Source: Thermohalobaculum sp964475765
GTDB lineage: Bacteria > Pseudomonadota > Alphaproteobacteria > Rhodobacterales > Rhodobacteraceae
Reading direction: 5' to 3'
Length of the DNA stretch: 11,689 nt
Assembly (NCBI GenBank): GCA_964475765.1
Contig: CAYYZH010000136.1
Span: 1 to 11,689 of the forward strand
The translations under genes and the position numbers were made by a program. This document shows positions 1 through 6,387 of the stretch, piece after piece (position 1 is the first letter of the stretch; every line of letters starts with the position of its first letter). The notes beneath the pieces were generated by a model. It saw only the letters and a list, made by a program, of their open reading frames with translations. It had not been told where the DNA came from and did no database searches.

Positions 1-1086
1 AATCCGATAGAGTGTGGTTTTCACATCGTCCGCCATCAGGTTCTTGAAGGCGGTGGTGCTGATGTCGACATGAATCCCGGTGCGAGCCGCAAACTCTTCA
101 CCCAGATTGCGCAAGGCCCGCGAAAGACCAAGATCGTCCAATAATCCGGGACGCAGATCATGGCTGATGCGGCGCACTTCCTGGATGGCCAGATTCAGAT
201 TGTCTTCTGCTTTACCAAGCGACTCTGCGGTCTTGGGTCCACGGCGGGCGCTTTGCAGCATGAACTTCACCGAGACAAGGATCTGACTGATGCTGTCGTG
301 CAGCTCGCGGGCAACGCGTCCGCGTTCCTCCTCCTGCGCATCGACAACCCGTTCAGCCAGCGCCTGCAACTTGGCATCGGCCATCCGGCTTTCTCGGATG
401 TTGATCACAACACCGGTTGCAAAAACGATGATCACGGCTCCCAGCGCAATTGCCGAAATCAGGATAAAGGTCTCCCGGATCTGACTGTCGGCCACCGCGC
501 GGGTTTTCGCAGCCTGATTGACGACATCGTCGATGTAGATGCCCGTCCCGAGCATCCAGCCCCAGGGCTCCACCATAACCGCATAGCCGATCTTGTCCGT
601 GACATCCCCTCGGGAGGGCTGTTCCCAGGCATATCGGGTAAACCCGCCACCGGCATCGCCCGCTGCAATCAGATCCTGAATGACCAGCCGGCCATCCTTG
701 TCCTTCAGATCCCAGTAGTTCTCGCCAACACGCCATGACTGTTTGGGATGGACCAGATTCGTGCCCGCCCGGTCGTAGACAAAGAAGTACCCATCCTCGC
801 CAAACGTCAGACTGTTGAGGATCTGCTTCGCGCGGACCTGCGCTTCGATGACATCCTCGGCACTGGAATTGACCGGAATGCTGGTCAGATGGTCGATGGA
901 GGTCTGGGCAAGCGAGATGTAGTTCAACAGCTCGGCTTTCTTTGCGGCGAGCATCGTCTCCTCGAAGAGCGCAATCTCCCGTGTCGCAAGACTGTCCGCT
1001 TGACGATTGACCAGCAGCGAGATGGCCGCCACCGCGAGGATCAGCGGTATCGTAGCTAACAGCAGGATCTTCTGGCGAAGCGTCAT
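1..1086 (-). CDS. Cache-domain sensor histidine kinase, NarL/HisKA_3 type (partial, 3' end off window)
   Basis: This is a membrane sensor kinase that would autophosphorylate on histidine and pass the phosphate to a LuxR/NarL-type response regulator. Translation from ATG at 1086 stays open for 362 codons to the left edge. It has a first membrane helix (about residues 7-26) and a periplasmic single-Cache region whose typical motifs are visible: DGYFFVYD (98-105), LVHP (111-114), W..G.NYWDLKD, then PWGWMLGTGIYIDDV (174-188). A second membrane helix (about 206-229) follows, then a HisKA_3 dimerisation helix with AQEEERGRVARELHD, His263 being the likely phosphoacceptor, and the LRPGLLDDLGL motif (311-321). 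The ATPase domain is only begun. A GGAGGGG lies 13 nt before the start (1100-1106), slightly far. The gene diverges from the TRAP operon, and Cache domains of this kind bind small carboxylates in characterised proteins. I infer that it senses the TRAP substrate. The partner regulator is not in the window. Confidence 0.9.
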   Translation of the reverse strand, partial: MTLRQKILLLATIPLILAVAAISLLVNRQADSLATREIALFEETMLAAKKAELLNYISLAQTSIDHLTSIPVNSSAEDVIEAQVRAKQILNSLTFGEDGYFFVYDRAGTNLVHPKQSWRVGENYWDLKDKDGRLVIQDLIAAGDAGGGFTRYAWEQPSRGDVTDKIGYAVMVEPWGWMLGTGIYIDDVVNQAAKTRAVADSQIRETFILISAIALGAVIIVFATGVVINIRESRMADAKLQALAERVVDAQEEERGRVARELHDSISQILVSVKFMLQSARRGPKTAESLGKAEDNLNLAIQEVRRISHDLRPGLLDDLGLSRALRNLGEEFAARTGIHVDISTTAFKNLMADDVKTTLYRI

Positions 1087-1164
1087 GGCGTCTTTGCGGC
1101 CCCTCCGGTCGGAATGGCGCTCTCTACACACAAATTTTGAAATATCGAAGCGAACGGGCCGACA

Positions 1165-1193
1165 CTACCCAGTAATACCGATACCTACCCAGT
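1165..1193. promoter_or_regulatory. Paired CTACCCAGT direct repeats in divergent promoter region
   Basis: CTACCCAGT occurs exactly at 1165-1173 and again at 1185-1193, start-to-start 20 bp, about two helical turns. The repeats lie in the 266-bp region shared by the divergent sensor kinase and TRAP genes. The right copy runs into CCCAGTCTTGGG, a weak dyad, and an 8-bp palindrome TTACGTAA follows at 1203-1210. Same-face spacing of identical 9-mers fits a dimeric or cooperative response-regulator site. The binding protein is unknown, and no clear -35/-10 pair could be fixed. Confidence 0.45.
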
Positions 1194-1213
1194 CTTGGGA
1201 GTTTACGTAACGG

Positions 1214-1240
1214 CCATCGACGGGCTACTCGCCCGCATGG
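1214..1240 (+). other. Imperfect hairpin in the likely leader of the TRAP binding-protein gene
   Basis: CCAT (1214-1217) pairs with ATGG (1237-1240) around an inner perfect stem CGGGC (1221-1225) / GCCCG (1231-1235) with loop TACTC. It sits between the putative operator repeats and the ribosome site, so it would fall in the 5' leader if transcription starts near 1205-1212. It may stabilise the mRNA or be chance in GC-rich DNA. Confidence 0.25.
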
Positions 1241-1340
1241 TGGTCGGGGGAGAGGCCTTGCATACGCTGAAATATCTGCTGGTTTGCAGAAATTGCGTTG
1301 CCCGGTGTTCTTTGCTAACCGCATGGTCGTATCCAAAACC

Positions 1341-1348
1341 AGGGAGGA
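1341..1348 (+). promoter_or_regulatory. Ribosome binding site fixing the binding-protein start
   Basis: AGGGAGGA sits just before ATG at 1353, with five bases between GGAGG and the codon. It decides for this ATG over the in-frame upstream ATG at 1284, which has no such site and would put 23 unrelated residues ahead of the twin-arginine signal. Confidence 0.8.
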
Positions 1349-1352
1349 TCTG

Positions 1353-2447
1353 ATGGATCGCCGTTCATTTATCACAAAAGCCGGGATCGCCGGTGCCGGC
1401 GCTGGCGCCGCTGCGCTTGCTACCCCCGCCCTCGCGCAGGGTGGCAAGACGATGACCATCGTCTCGACATGGCCGCGCGACTTTCCCGGTCTCGGCATCT
1501 CGGCGCAGCGCTTTGCCGCGCGCGTGACAGAGCTCAGCGAAGGCCGGATCACCACCGAGTACTTCGCAGCCGGTGAGCGCGTTGGCGCGTTCGATAGCTT
1601 CGACGAAGTCGCAGGCGGCAACAGCCAGGCCTATATCGCGGCTGACTACTACTGGGTCGGCAAGCACCCGGCATTCGCCTACTTCACCGCCGTGCCGTTC
1701 GGCATGACCTCGCCGGAGTGGAACGCCTGGATCAAGTTCAAGGGCGGTCAGGCACTTTGGGACAAGGTCTCGGGCGAGTTCGGCCTCAAGGCCCTTCCCG
1801 TTGGCGGTACCGGCACCCAGATGGGCGGCTGGTTCAACAAGGAAATCGAAAGCGTCGACGACCTCAAGGGTCTGAAGATGCGTATCCCGGGCCTCGGCGG
1901 CACCGTGATGTCCAAGCTGGGCGTCTCGACCGTTTCGCTGCCGGGCGGCCAGATCTATGAAAACCTCGTCTCCGGCGCCATTGAGGCGACCGAGTGGGTT
2001 GGCCCCTACAACGACTACTTCATGAAGTTCTACGAAGCGGCCAAGCTCTACTACACCGCAGGCATGCACGAGCCGGGCGGCGGTCTGGCCCTTGGCATGA
2101 ACGCGTCCTGGTGGGGCACGCTCAGCGATTGGGAGAAAGCGGTCATCACCGCAGCTGCCATGGAAGAGCACGCAGCCCAGCACGAGGAAGCCTCGGCCAA
2201 CAACGGCGAATACCTCGCCCGTCTGATCAACGATCACGGCGTCGAGCTGCGTTCGTTCGATGACGACACCTGGGATGCCTTCGGTGAAGCCGCTGAGGAA
2301 GTCTACGAAGAGACCCGCGACCACAGCCCGCTGGCCAAAGAAGTCAACGACGACTTCCAGGCCAAGCTGCGCGAGATCGGTGCGTTCCGCGCCATCGCCG
2401 AAATCGGCTTCTCGACCCAGCGCAACCGCGTGCTCGGCATCGGGTAA
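1353..2447 (+). CDS. dctP: TRAP transporter substrate-binding protein, TakP/FcbT1-like (COG4663 type)
   Basis: This is the periplasmic binding protein that captures an organic acid and delivers it to the TRAP membrane subunits. It has 364 residues, typical of the family. The N-terminus MDRRSFITKAG is a twin-arginine (Tat) signal, with likely cleavage after ATPALA (residue 28). TakP-class hallmarks are visible in order: TGTQMGGWFNKEI with Gln156, LKGLKMRIPG with the carboxylate-binding Arg177, then IEATEWVGPYND with Glu214-Trp215. In Rhodobacter TakP, the equivalent Gln, Glu and Trp hold a metal ion that bridges the 2-oxo acid, and the numbering matches from memory. Likely ligands are therefore 2-oxo or 2-hydroxy monocarboxylates, although relatives take other acids, such as chlorobenzoate for FcbT. 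It is followed by a strong terminator before dctQ, which should make it the most abundant product. The gene symbol is the generic family name. Confidence 0.93.
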   Translation: MDRRSFITKAGIAGAGAGAAALATPALAQGGKTMTIVSTWPRDFPGLGISAQRFAARVTELSEGRITTEYFAAGERVGAFDSFDEVAGGNSQAYIAADYYWVGKHPAFAYFTAVPFGMTSPEWNAWIKFKGGQALWDKVSGEFGLKALPVGGTGTQMGGWFNKEIESVDDLKGLKMRIPGLGGTVMSKLGVSTVSLPGGQIYENLVSGAIEATEWVGPYNDYFMKFYEAAKLYYTAGMHEPGGGLALGMNASWWGTLSDWEKAVITAAAMEEHAAQHEEASANNGEYLARLINDHGVELRSFDDDTWDAFGEAAEEVYEETRDHSPLAKEVNDDFQAKLREIGAFRAIAEIGFSTQRNRVLGIG

Positions 2448-2466
2448 CGCCACGGTGTACGATTTC

Positions 2467-2498
2467 GGGGCGGCGCCGATTGCGCCGCCCCTTCTTTT
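2467..2498 (+). terminator. Intrinsic terminator/attenuator between binding protein and membrane subunits
   Basis: There is a perfect 10-bp stem, GGGGCGGCGC (2467-2476) with GCGCCGCCCC (2482-2491), loop CGATT, followed by TTCTTTT. It lies 19 nt after the dctP stop and 54 nt before dctQ. A partial terminator here would give high binding-protein and low permease expression from one promoter, as is common in TRAP and ABC operons. Alternatively it is a full stop, with a separate dctQ promoter in the short gap. Confidence 0.88.
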
Positions 2499-2552
2499 AG
2501 GCTTCATTCGTTTGATCATTTTCAACACCTGACCACCAGGGGAGGGGGTCTG

Positions 2553-3551
2553 ATGAGCACGGCTGATGTGGCGCTTCCGGCGACATCGAGAACGCGCAGC
2601 GCGCGGATGTTCGCCTGGATCGTGATCGGGGCAACCTTTGCCTACGTGATCGAGAATTACCTCGCCTTCTGGCAAGGCTGGCCCGGTGTAACGACCCTCT
2701 TTTCCGGCGACTTCTCCGTCCTCGCGCTGGTGCAGGTGCTGATTTATGCCGTGCTGATCGCGGGCGGTGTACTTCTGGTCCAGCGCGCCCCGGACCGCGG
2801 GCTGCGCGACGAAGCCGAAACCATGAAATGGATCGCCAACTTCATCGTCCGTGCAGCATTCTGGATGGTCATGCTGATCGGGATCGCCGACGCTGTCGTC
2901 TCGTTTCTGCGCGTCGAGGAGATGCTTGGCGACTATATCGGCGCAGAGATGGCGGGCACCTGGAACTTCAACTCAAACCGGGCCCCTGCGCTCCACCTGC
3001 CATTGGCCGGGCTTGCCGTCGTCATCGCCGCGTTCACCCGGGGTATCGGCTTTCACTGGCTGGCGCTGCTTGTGGTGCTGGCGGAGCTTGCAATCGTGCT
3101 GACCCGGTTCATCTTCTCCTACGAACAGGCCTTCATGGGCGATCTCGTCCGGTTCTGGTACGGCGCACTCTTCCTCTTCGCCTCGGCCTACACGCTGTTC
3201 GAGGACGGCCATGTCCGGGTCGATGTGCTCTATTCAGGGTTCCGCGATAAAGCCAAGGGCCGGGTCAACGCCCTCGGCGCGATCATTCTCGGCATCGTCT
3301 TCTGCTGGGTCGTCCTGATCATGGGTATGTCGACGAAGTCCTCACTGATCAACGCGCCGCTCCTCAGCCTCGAAGTGACGCAGACCGGCTTTGGCATGTT
3401 CGTGAAATACCTGATGGCGGGCTTTCTCGGCATCTTCGCCGTCTCGATGATGGTGGCCTTCTGCGCACAATTGATGGACGGGGTCGCGGACTGGCGCGGC
3501 GATCCCGGCTCACATCTGCACGATCACGACGACGAACTGGCGGGGCACTGA
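2553..3551 (+). CDS. dctQ: TRAP transporter small membrane subunit DctQ, N-terminally enlarged (COG4665 type)
   Basis: This is the small integral membrane subunit that pairs with DctM in sodium-driven TRAP uptake. It has 332 residues against roughly 160-220 for a common DctQ. The canonical DctQ part is at the C-terminal side: a helix around 198-215 leading into the signature LFEDGHVRVDVLY (215-227), then helices about 237-258 and 280-306. Ahead of it lie about four more hydrophobic segments (roughly 20-40, 54-76, 95-118, 147-188), some long enough to be two helices. Such enlarged forms occur in the FcbT2/TakQ branch. The C-terminal tail is charged and histidine-bearing (HLHDHDDELAGH). The start at 2553 has a strong GGGGAGGGGG site. 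The stop is 4 nt before dctM, so the two are translationally coupled. Confidence 0.9.
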   Translation: MSTADVALPATSRTRSARMFAWIVIGATFAYVIENYLAFWQGWPGVTTLFSGDFSVLALVQVLIYAVLIAGGVLLVQRAPDRGLRDEAETMKWIANFIVRAAFWMVMLIGIADAVVSFLRVEEMLGDYIGAEMAGTWNFNSNRAPALHLPLAGLAVVIAAFTRGIGFHWLALLVVLAELAIVLTRFIFSYEQAFMGDLVRFWYGALFLFASAYTLFEDGHVRVDVLYSGFRDKAKGRVNALGAIILGIVFCWVVLIMGMSTKSSLINAPLLSLEVTQTGFGMFVKYLMAGFLGIFAVSMMVAFCAQLMDGVADWRGDPGSHLHDHDDELAGH

Positions 3552-3555
3552 GCAC

Positions 3556-6213
3556 ATGGAAATCCTCTTTCTCGTCGTCCTCCTTGTTATCATGGCCGGG
3601 GCCCTGGCCTCGGGCTATCCCGTCGCGTTCGCCCTGCCCGGCTCGGCAATCCTGACGATCCTGCTCGCCGCCGCCACGGGGTATCTCTTCGCCGGTGACG
3701 ATGCGGCCTATTTCGCCCACGGCTCGGCGCGGGAATGGCTGTCTGCGGGAGTCATCAACTTCCGCGGGGTCTATTGGGAGGTCGAACGAGATACGCTGAT
3801 CGCCATTCCCCTGTTTGTCTTCATGGGGATCATGCTGCAGCGCTCGAAGATCGCCGAGGATCTGTTGCTCACGATGGCGCAGCTTTTCGGGCCGATCCCA
3901 GGCGGACTTGGCATCTCGGTCGTCTTCGTCGGCGCGCTTTTGGCTGCCACAACGGGTATTCTCGGCGCGACCGTGGTCGCGATGGGGCTGATCTCGCTGC
4001 CTGCGATGCTGCGCAACAAGTACTCCTCGCCGCTGGCGACGGGAACAATCGCCGCGTCGGGCACACTCGGCCAGATCATCCCGCCCTCGATTGTGCTGAT
4101 CATCCTCGCCGACCAGCTTTCCTCCGCGGTCGATCAGGCGCAAACCCAGCGCACGAACCTCTACAAGGACACGACGGGCGAGCTGTCGTTGCCCTCCGAG
4201 TTCGCAGTCTCCTCGACCTCCGCGGGCGATATGTTCATGGGCGCGATGGTGCCGGGCCTCGTCCTCGTCGGTCTATATATGCTCTACATTCTGGTGATCG
4301 GTCTGATCCGGCCCAAGATGGCGCCCTCGGTGCCGTTCGAGCAAAAGATGGACATGCGCCTGCTCGGCCGGGTGCTGCTGATCCTGATCCCGCCGCTCAC
4401 CCTCATCTTCGCCGTGCTCGGCTCGATCATTGCGGGCATTGCGACCGTCAATCAGGCCGGGGCCATCGGCGCCATCGGCGCCACGATCATGGCAGGCTAC
4501 CGGCTGCGCGAAGGACAGTCCCGCGCCTTCTGGCCGGCGGCGCTGGCCATCGTCTCGCTGATTGCGATCTTCATTATTACCAGCCTCTATGATCTGAACA
4601 TCCGCAACATCCAGACCGATGCCCAACGGTTCGGCATCACGGTCGCCACGATCGCGGTGGCCGGGTTCGTCGCATCGGTTGTCTGGTCGCTCTGGCGCAC
4701 CTTCCGCACCGACGACACGCTGAACGGCGTGATGATCGACACGGCCAAGACCACGTCGCTGGTCTTCATCATCCTGCTCGGTGCCGCGATGCTGACCTCT
4801 GCGTTCCGGGCCTTCGGCGGCGAGGAACTGGTCAAGGACTTCCTGACCTCGCTGCCCGGCGGGTTCTGGACCCAGTTCATCATCGTCATGGCGGTGATCT
4901 TCGTCCTCGGCTTTTTCCTCGACTTCATCGAGATCGCTGTGGTCGTTGTGCCCATCGTCGCACCGATCCTCCTGATGGACCCCGGTGCGAACATTACCGC
5001 TGTCTGGCTCGGCGTTATGATCGGTCTGAACATCCAGACATCCTTCCTGACACCGCCCTTCGGGTTTGCGCTCTTCTACCTGCGCGGGGTCGCGCCGCGC
5101 GACGTGCGCACCATCGACATCTACAAGGGCGTCGTGCCGTTCATTGCGCTGCAACTCCTTGCCCTTGTGATCGTCGGCAATGTGCCATCGCTGGTGAACT
5201 ACCTGCCGGAGCGGCTGCGCATGGTCTCGGACTCGGCGCCGCCACCGGCCAATCCACGCTTGCAATACTGTCTCCAGCAATACCTCTCGGAAGCCTTCGA
5301 CGAGCGCGAAGACGAGTTGCGCGGGGCCATCGATCAAGCCCGTGGTCTCCCGCTCAACCTATTGCCCGAAGATGTCGCCGATGACCTCGCAGAAGCCTTC
5401 GACAACGCCGAAGCGAGCTTCGCCAATATGACCGCCATTACCGATGCCGGAACCGCCGTCGATGAGGCCGCGGTGGCCTACCGGCCGCTGCAACGCGCGG
5501 TCCGGGCCCTTCAACGCGTTATAGGCAAGATCGACGACCGTGTCGCCGAGTTGACCACCCTGACCAACCGTCTGCGCAGCACCGCACCCGACAGCCCGGT
5601 GATCGCGTCGAACGAAGCCAGGATCGTTGACTTAGAGGCGGAGAAAGCCGTTCTTGTTGCTCAGATCCCGGAAGACTGGGACCCGGTGCATGACAGTTTT
5701 GCGGAGTTGACCAAGGCCGACATCCAGGCGCGCCGAACCTTCCAGCGCTCGGCCGATGATGCGTTTGAGCCGGTCAACGACTTGCGTACCGTGCTGGCTG
5801 CGACCGAGACCTTGGCGGCGCTGGAGCCCGAGTTGACCGCGATCCGCGCTGATGTCGCAAGCGGCGATCCTGCCGCGCTGGTCGAACGGATCGAAGCACT
5901 ACGCTCCGCCATGCGCGAAGCCGAGGCCGGCAAACCGACGGTGAAGGGGCTCTCCGATGCCCGCAAGGCGCTGCGCAAAGACCCCGATCCGGAGAAAGCC
6001 GCCGAAGATCTGGACGCCTCGATCGCAGCGCTGGCCGAGGATCTGGCGTGGCGCCGCACCGCGGCCACGGAGGTTCTGCCGGGGCTTGAAAGCTACTCAG
6101 CCGCTCTGGGGGACACCATCGGTCTACGTCAGTTGGACCAGTTGCCCCGGGATCCGGCGCTTTATGTGGCAGCCTGCAACTCGGAGCATCGCGACATTTC
6201 GCTGAACTTCTGA
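3556..6213 (+). CDS. dctM: TRAP transporter large permease DctM with a C-terminal helical extension (COG4664 type)
   Basis: This is the transport subunit of the TRAP system, exchanging substrate against sodium in the inner membrane. Residues 1-555 are the DctM domain, already larger than the usual ~430 because of an insert around 190-225 and extra helices near 325-380. Family motifs include IPLFVFMGIMLQ (83-94), GTLGQIIPPSIVLI and LTPPFGFALFYLRGVAP. From about residue 556 a new region of ~326 residues begins after SAPPPANP. It is hydrophilic, Ala/Glu/Asp-rich and strongly helical with coiled-coil-like stretches, and has no membrane helix. The whole 885-residue protein has only two cysteines, Cys572 and Cys874, one near each end of this extension. 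The basic loop before the last helix (RGVAPRDVRTIDIYKG) predicts a periplasmic C-terminus, so a disulfide is possible. I recognise no known domain in the extension. It could dock the binding protein. Confidence 0.93.
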   Translation: MEILFLVVLLVIMAGALASGYPVAFALPGSAILTILLAAATGYLFAGDDAAYFAHGSAREWLSAGVINFRGVYWEVERDTLIAIPLFVFMGIMLQRSKIAEDLLLTMAQLFGPIPGGLGISVVFVGALLAATTGILGATVVAMGLISLPAMLRNKYSSPLATGTIAASGTLGQIIPPSIVLIILADQLSSAVDQAQTQRTNLYKDTTGELSLPSEFAVSSTSAGDMFMGAMVPGLVLVGLYMLYILVIGLIRPKMAPSVPFEQKMDMRLLGRVLLILIPPLTLIFAVLGSIIAGIATVNQAGAIGAIGATIMAGYRLREGQSRAFWPAALAIVSLIAIFIITSLYDLNIRNIQTDAQRFGITVATIAVAGFVASVVWSLWRTFRTDDTLNGVMIDTAKTTSLVFIILLGAAMLTSAFRAFGGEELVKDFLTSLPGGFWTQFIIVMAVIFVLGFFLDFIEIAVVVVPIVAPILLMDPGANITAVWLGVMIGLNIQTSFLTPPFGFALFYLRGVAPRDVRTIDIYKGVVPFIALQLLALVIVGNVPSLVNYLPERLRMVSDSAPPPANPRLQYCLQQYLSEAFDEREDELRGAIDQARGLPLNLLPEDVADDLAEAFDNAEASFANMTAITDAGTAVDEAAVAYRPLQRAVRALQRVIGKIDDRVAELTTLTNRLRSTAPDSPVIASNEARIVDLEAEKAVLVAQIPEDWDPVHDSFAELTKADIQARRTFQRSADDAFEPVNDLRTVLAATETLAALEPELTAIRADVASGDPAALVERIEALRSAMREAEAGKPTVKGLSDARKALRKDPDPEKAAEDLDASIAALAEDLAWRRTAATEVLPGLESYSAALGDTIGLRQLDQLPRDPALYVAACNSEHRDISLNF

Positions 6214-6226
6214 TGCGCAACGTTTG

Positions 6227-6238
6227 TGGTCAGGACCA
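6227..6238. promoter_or_regulatory. Palindrome TGGTCAGGACCA upstream of the methyltransferase
   Basis: TGGTC and GACCA flank a central AG. The 12-bp near-perfect dyad starts 13 bp after the dctM stop and ends just before the structured element at 6241. The half-site TGGTC recalls FadR-type GntR operators (TGGT...ACCA), but the spacing is one base longer than the FadR consensus as I recall it. It could equally be the foot of an RNA hairpin. Confidence 0.3.
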
Positions 6239-6240
6239 AA

Positions 6241-6310
6241 GGCGGCCATGTCCGTAAACGGACCCGGGAGGCATACGCCTCCCCTGCGCGCCCGCGCGCA
6301 GATGGCCGCC
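6241..6310. repeat. Four-way-junction (cloverleaf-like) palindromic element, copy 1
   Basis: Closing stem GGCGGCCAT (6241-6249) pairs perfectly with ATGGCCGCC (6302-6310). Inside it sit three perfect hairpins with almost no linkers: GTCCG-TAAA-CGGAC (6250-6263, closing to 5 bp), GGGAGGC-ATAC-GCCTCCC (6266-6283) and CTGCGCG-CCCG-CGCGCAG (6284-6301). Only CC (6264-6265) is left unpaired at the junction. It lies in the 174-bp gap between dctM and the methyltransferase, 77 bp before that start codon. All hairpin loops are four bases, unlike tRNA. There is no U-run after it, so it is not a plain terminator. A related copy in inverted orientation is at 7548-7619. It could be a structured mRNA leader or a REP/MITE-like repeat. 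Confidence 0.75.
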
Positions 6311-6333
6311 ATGGCGCCCCGCCGCAGACATAA

Positions 6334-6350
6334 GGACCTTGGGATGGTCC
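6334..6350 (+). other. Small hairpin between element 1 and the methyltransferase ribosome site
   Basis: GGACC (6334-6338) and GGTCC (6346-6350) form a 5-bp stem with a 7-base loop TTGGGAT. It lies 26 nt before the AGGAG ribosome site at 6376-6380. It adds to the structured character of this leader, but a stem this short could be chance. Confidence 0.25.
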
Positions 6351-6387
6351 AGCTCTTTCGTGCCCCAGATCCGGCAGGAGAAAACGC

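Noticed and set aside
160..738. Plus-strand open frame at the left end
   Set aside because: The minus strand here encodes a clear Cache/HisKA_3 kinase whose frame stays open from 1086 to the window edge. The plus-strand frame is its complement.
1022..1030. Another ATGGCCGCC, as in the structured elements
   Set aside because: It lies inside the kinase coding sequence (Ala-Ala-Ile codons), with no surrounding hairpins, so it is a chance 9-mer.
1281..1315. A sigma-54 promoter before the TRAP operon
   Set aside because: The GG/GC pairs here are separated by 12 and 8 bases rather than the required 10.
1284..1352. Upstream ATG start at 1284 for the binding protein
   Set aside because: It has no ribosome site and would bury the twin-arginine signal behind 23 unrelated residues. 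ATG at 1353 has AGGGAGGA.
1365..2675. Long open frame (436 codons) on the minus strand opposite the binding-protein gene
   Set aside because: Its translation is low-complexity Arg/Gly/Asp/His-rich with no family motifs. It is an antisense shadow of the well-supported dctP frame in GC-rich DNA.
4273..5337. Long minus-strand open frame opposite dctM
   Set aside because: The product is extremely Asp/Arg/His/Gln-rich, mirroring hydrophobic codons of the permease. It has no start context and no recognisable fold.
5221..6213. A separate gene or frameshifted fusion for the DctM C-terminal region
   Set aside because: The frame is continuous from the permease with no stop, no internal ribosome site at a plausible ATG, and a natural SAPPPANP linker. 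A genuine extension is simpler.
6241..6310. A tRNA or tRNA-like gene, suggested by the cloverleaf
   Set aside because: All three arm loops are four bases, there is no anticodon loop, T-loop or D-loop consensus, and the closing stem is 9 bp.
6214..6387. A known SAM or SAH riboswitch ahead of the SAM-dependent enzyme
   Set aside because: I could not match the conserved cores of the SAM-I, SAM-II/V, SAM/SAH or SAH classes that I know. The fold is a plain four-way junction with tetraloops.
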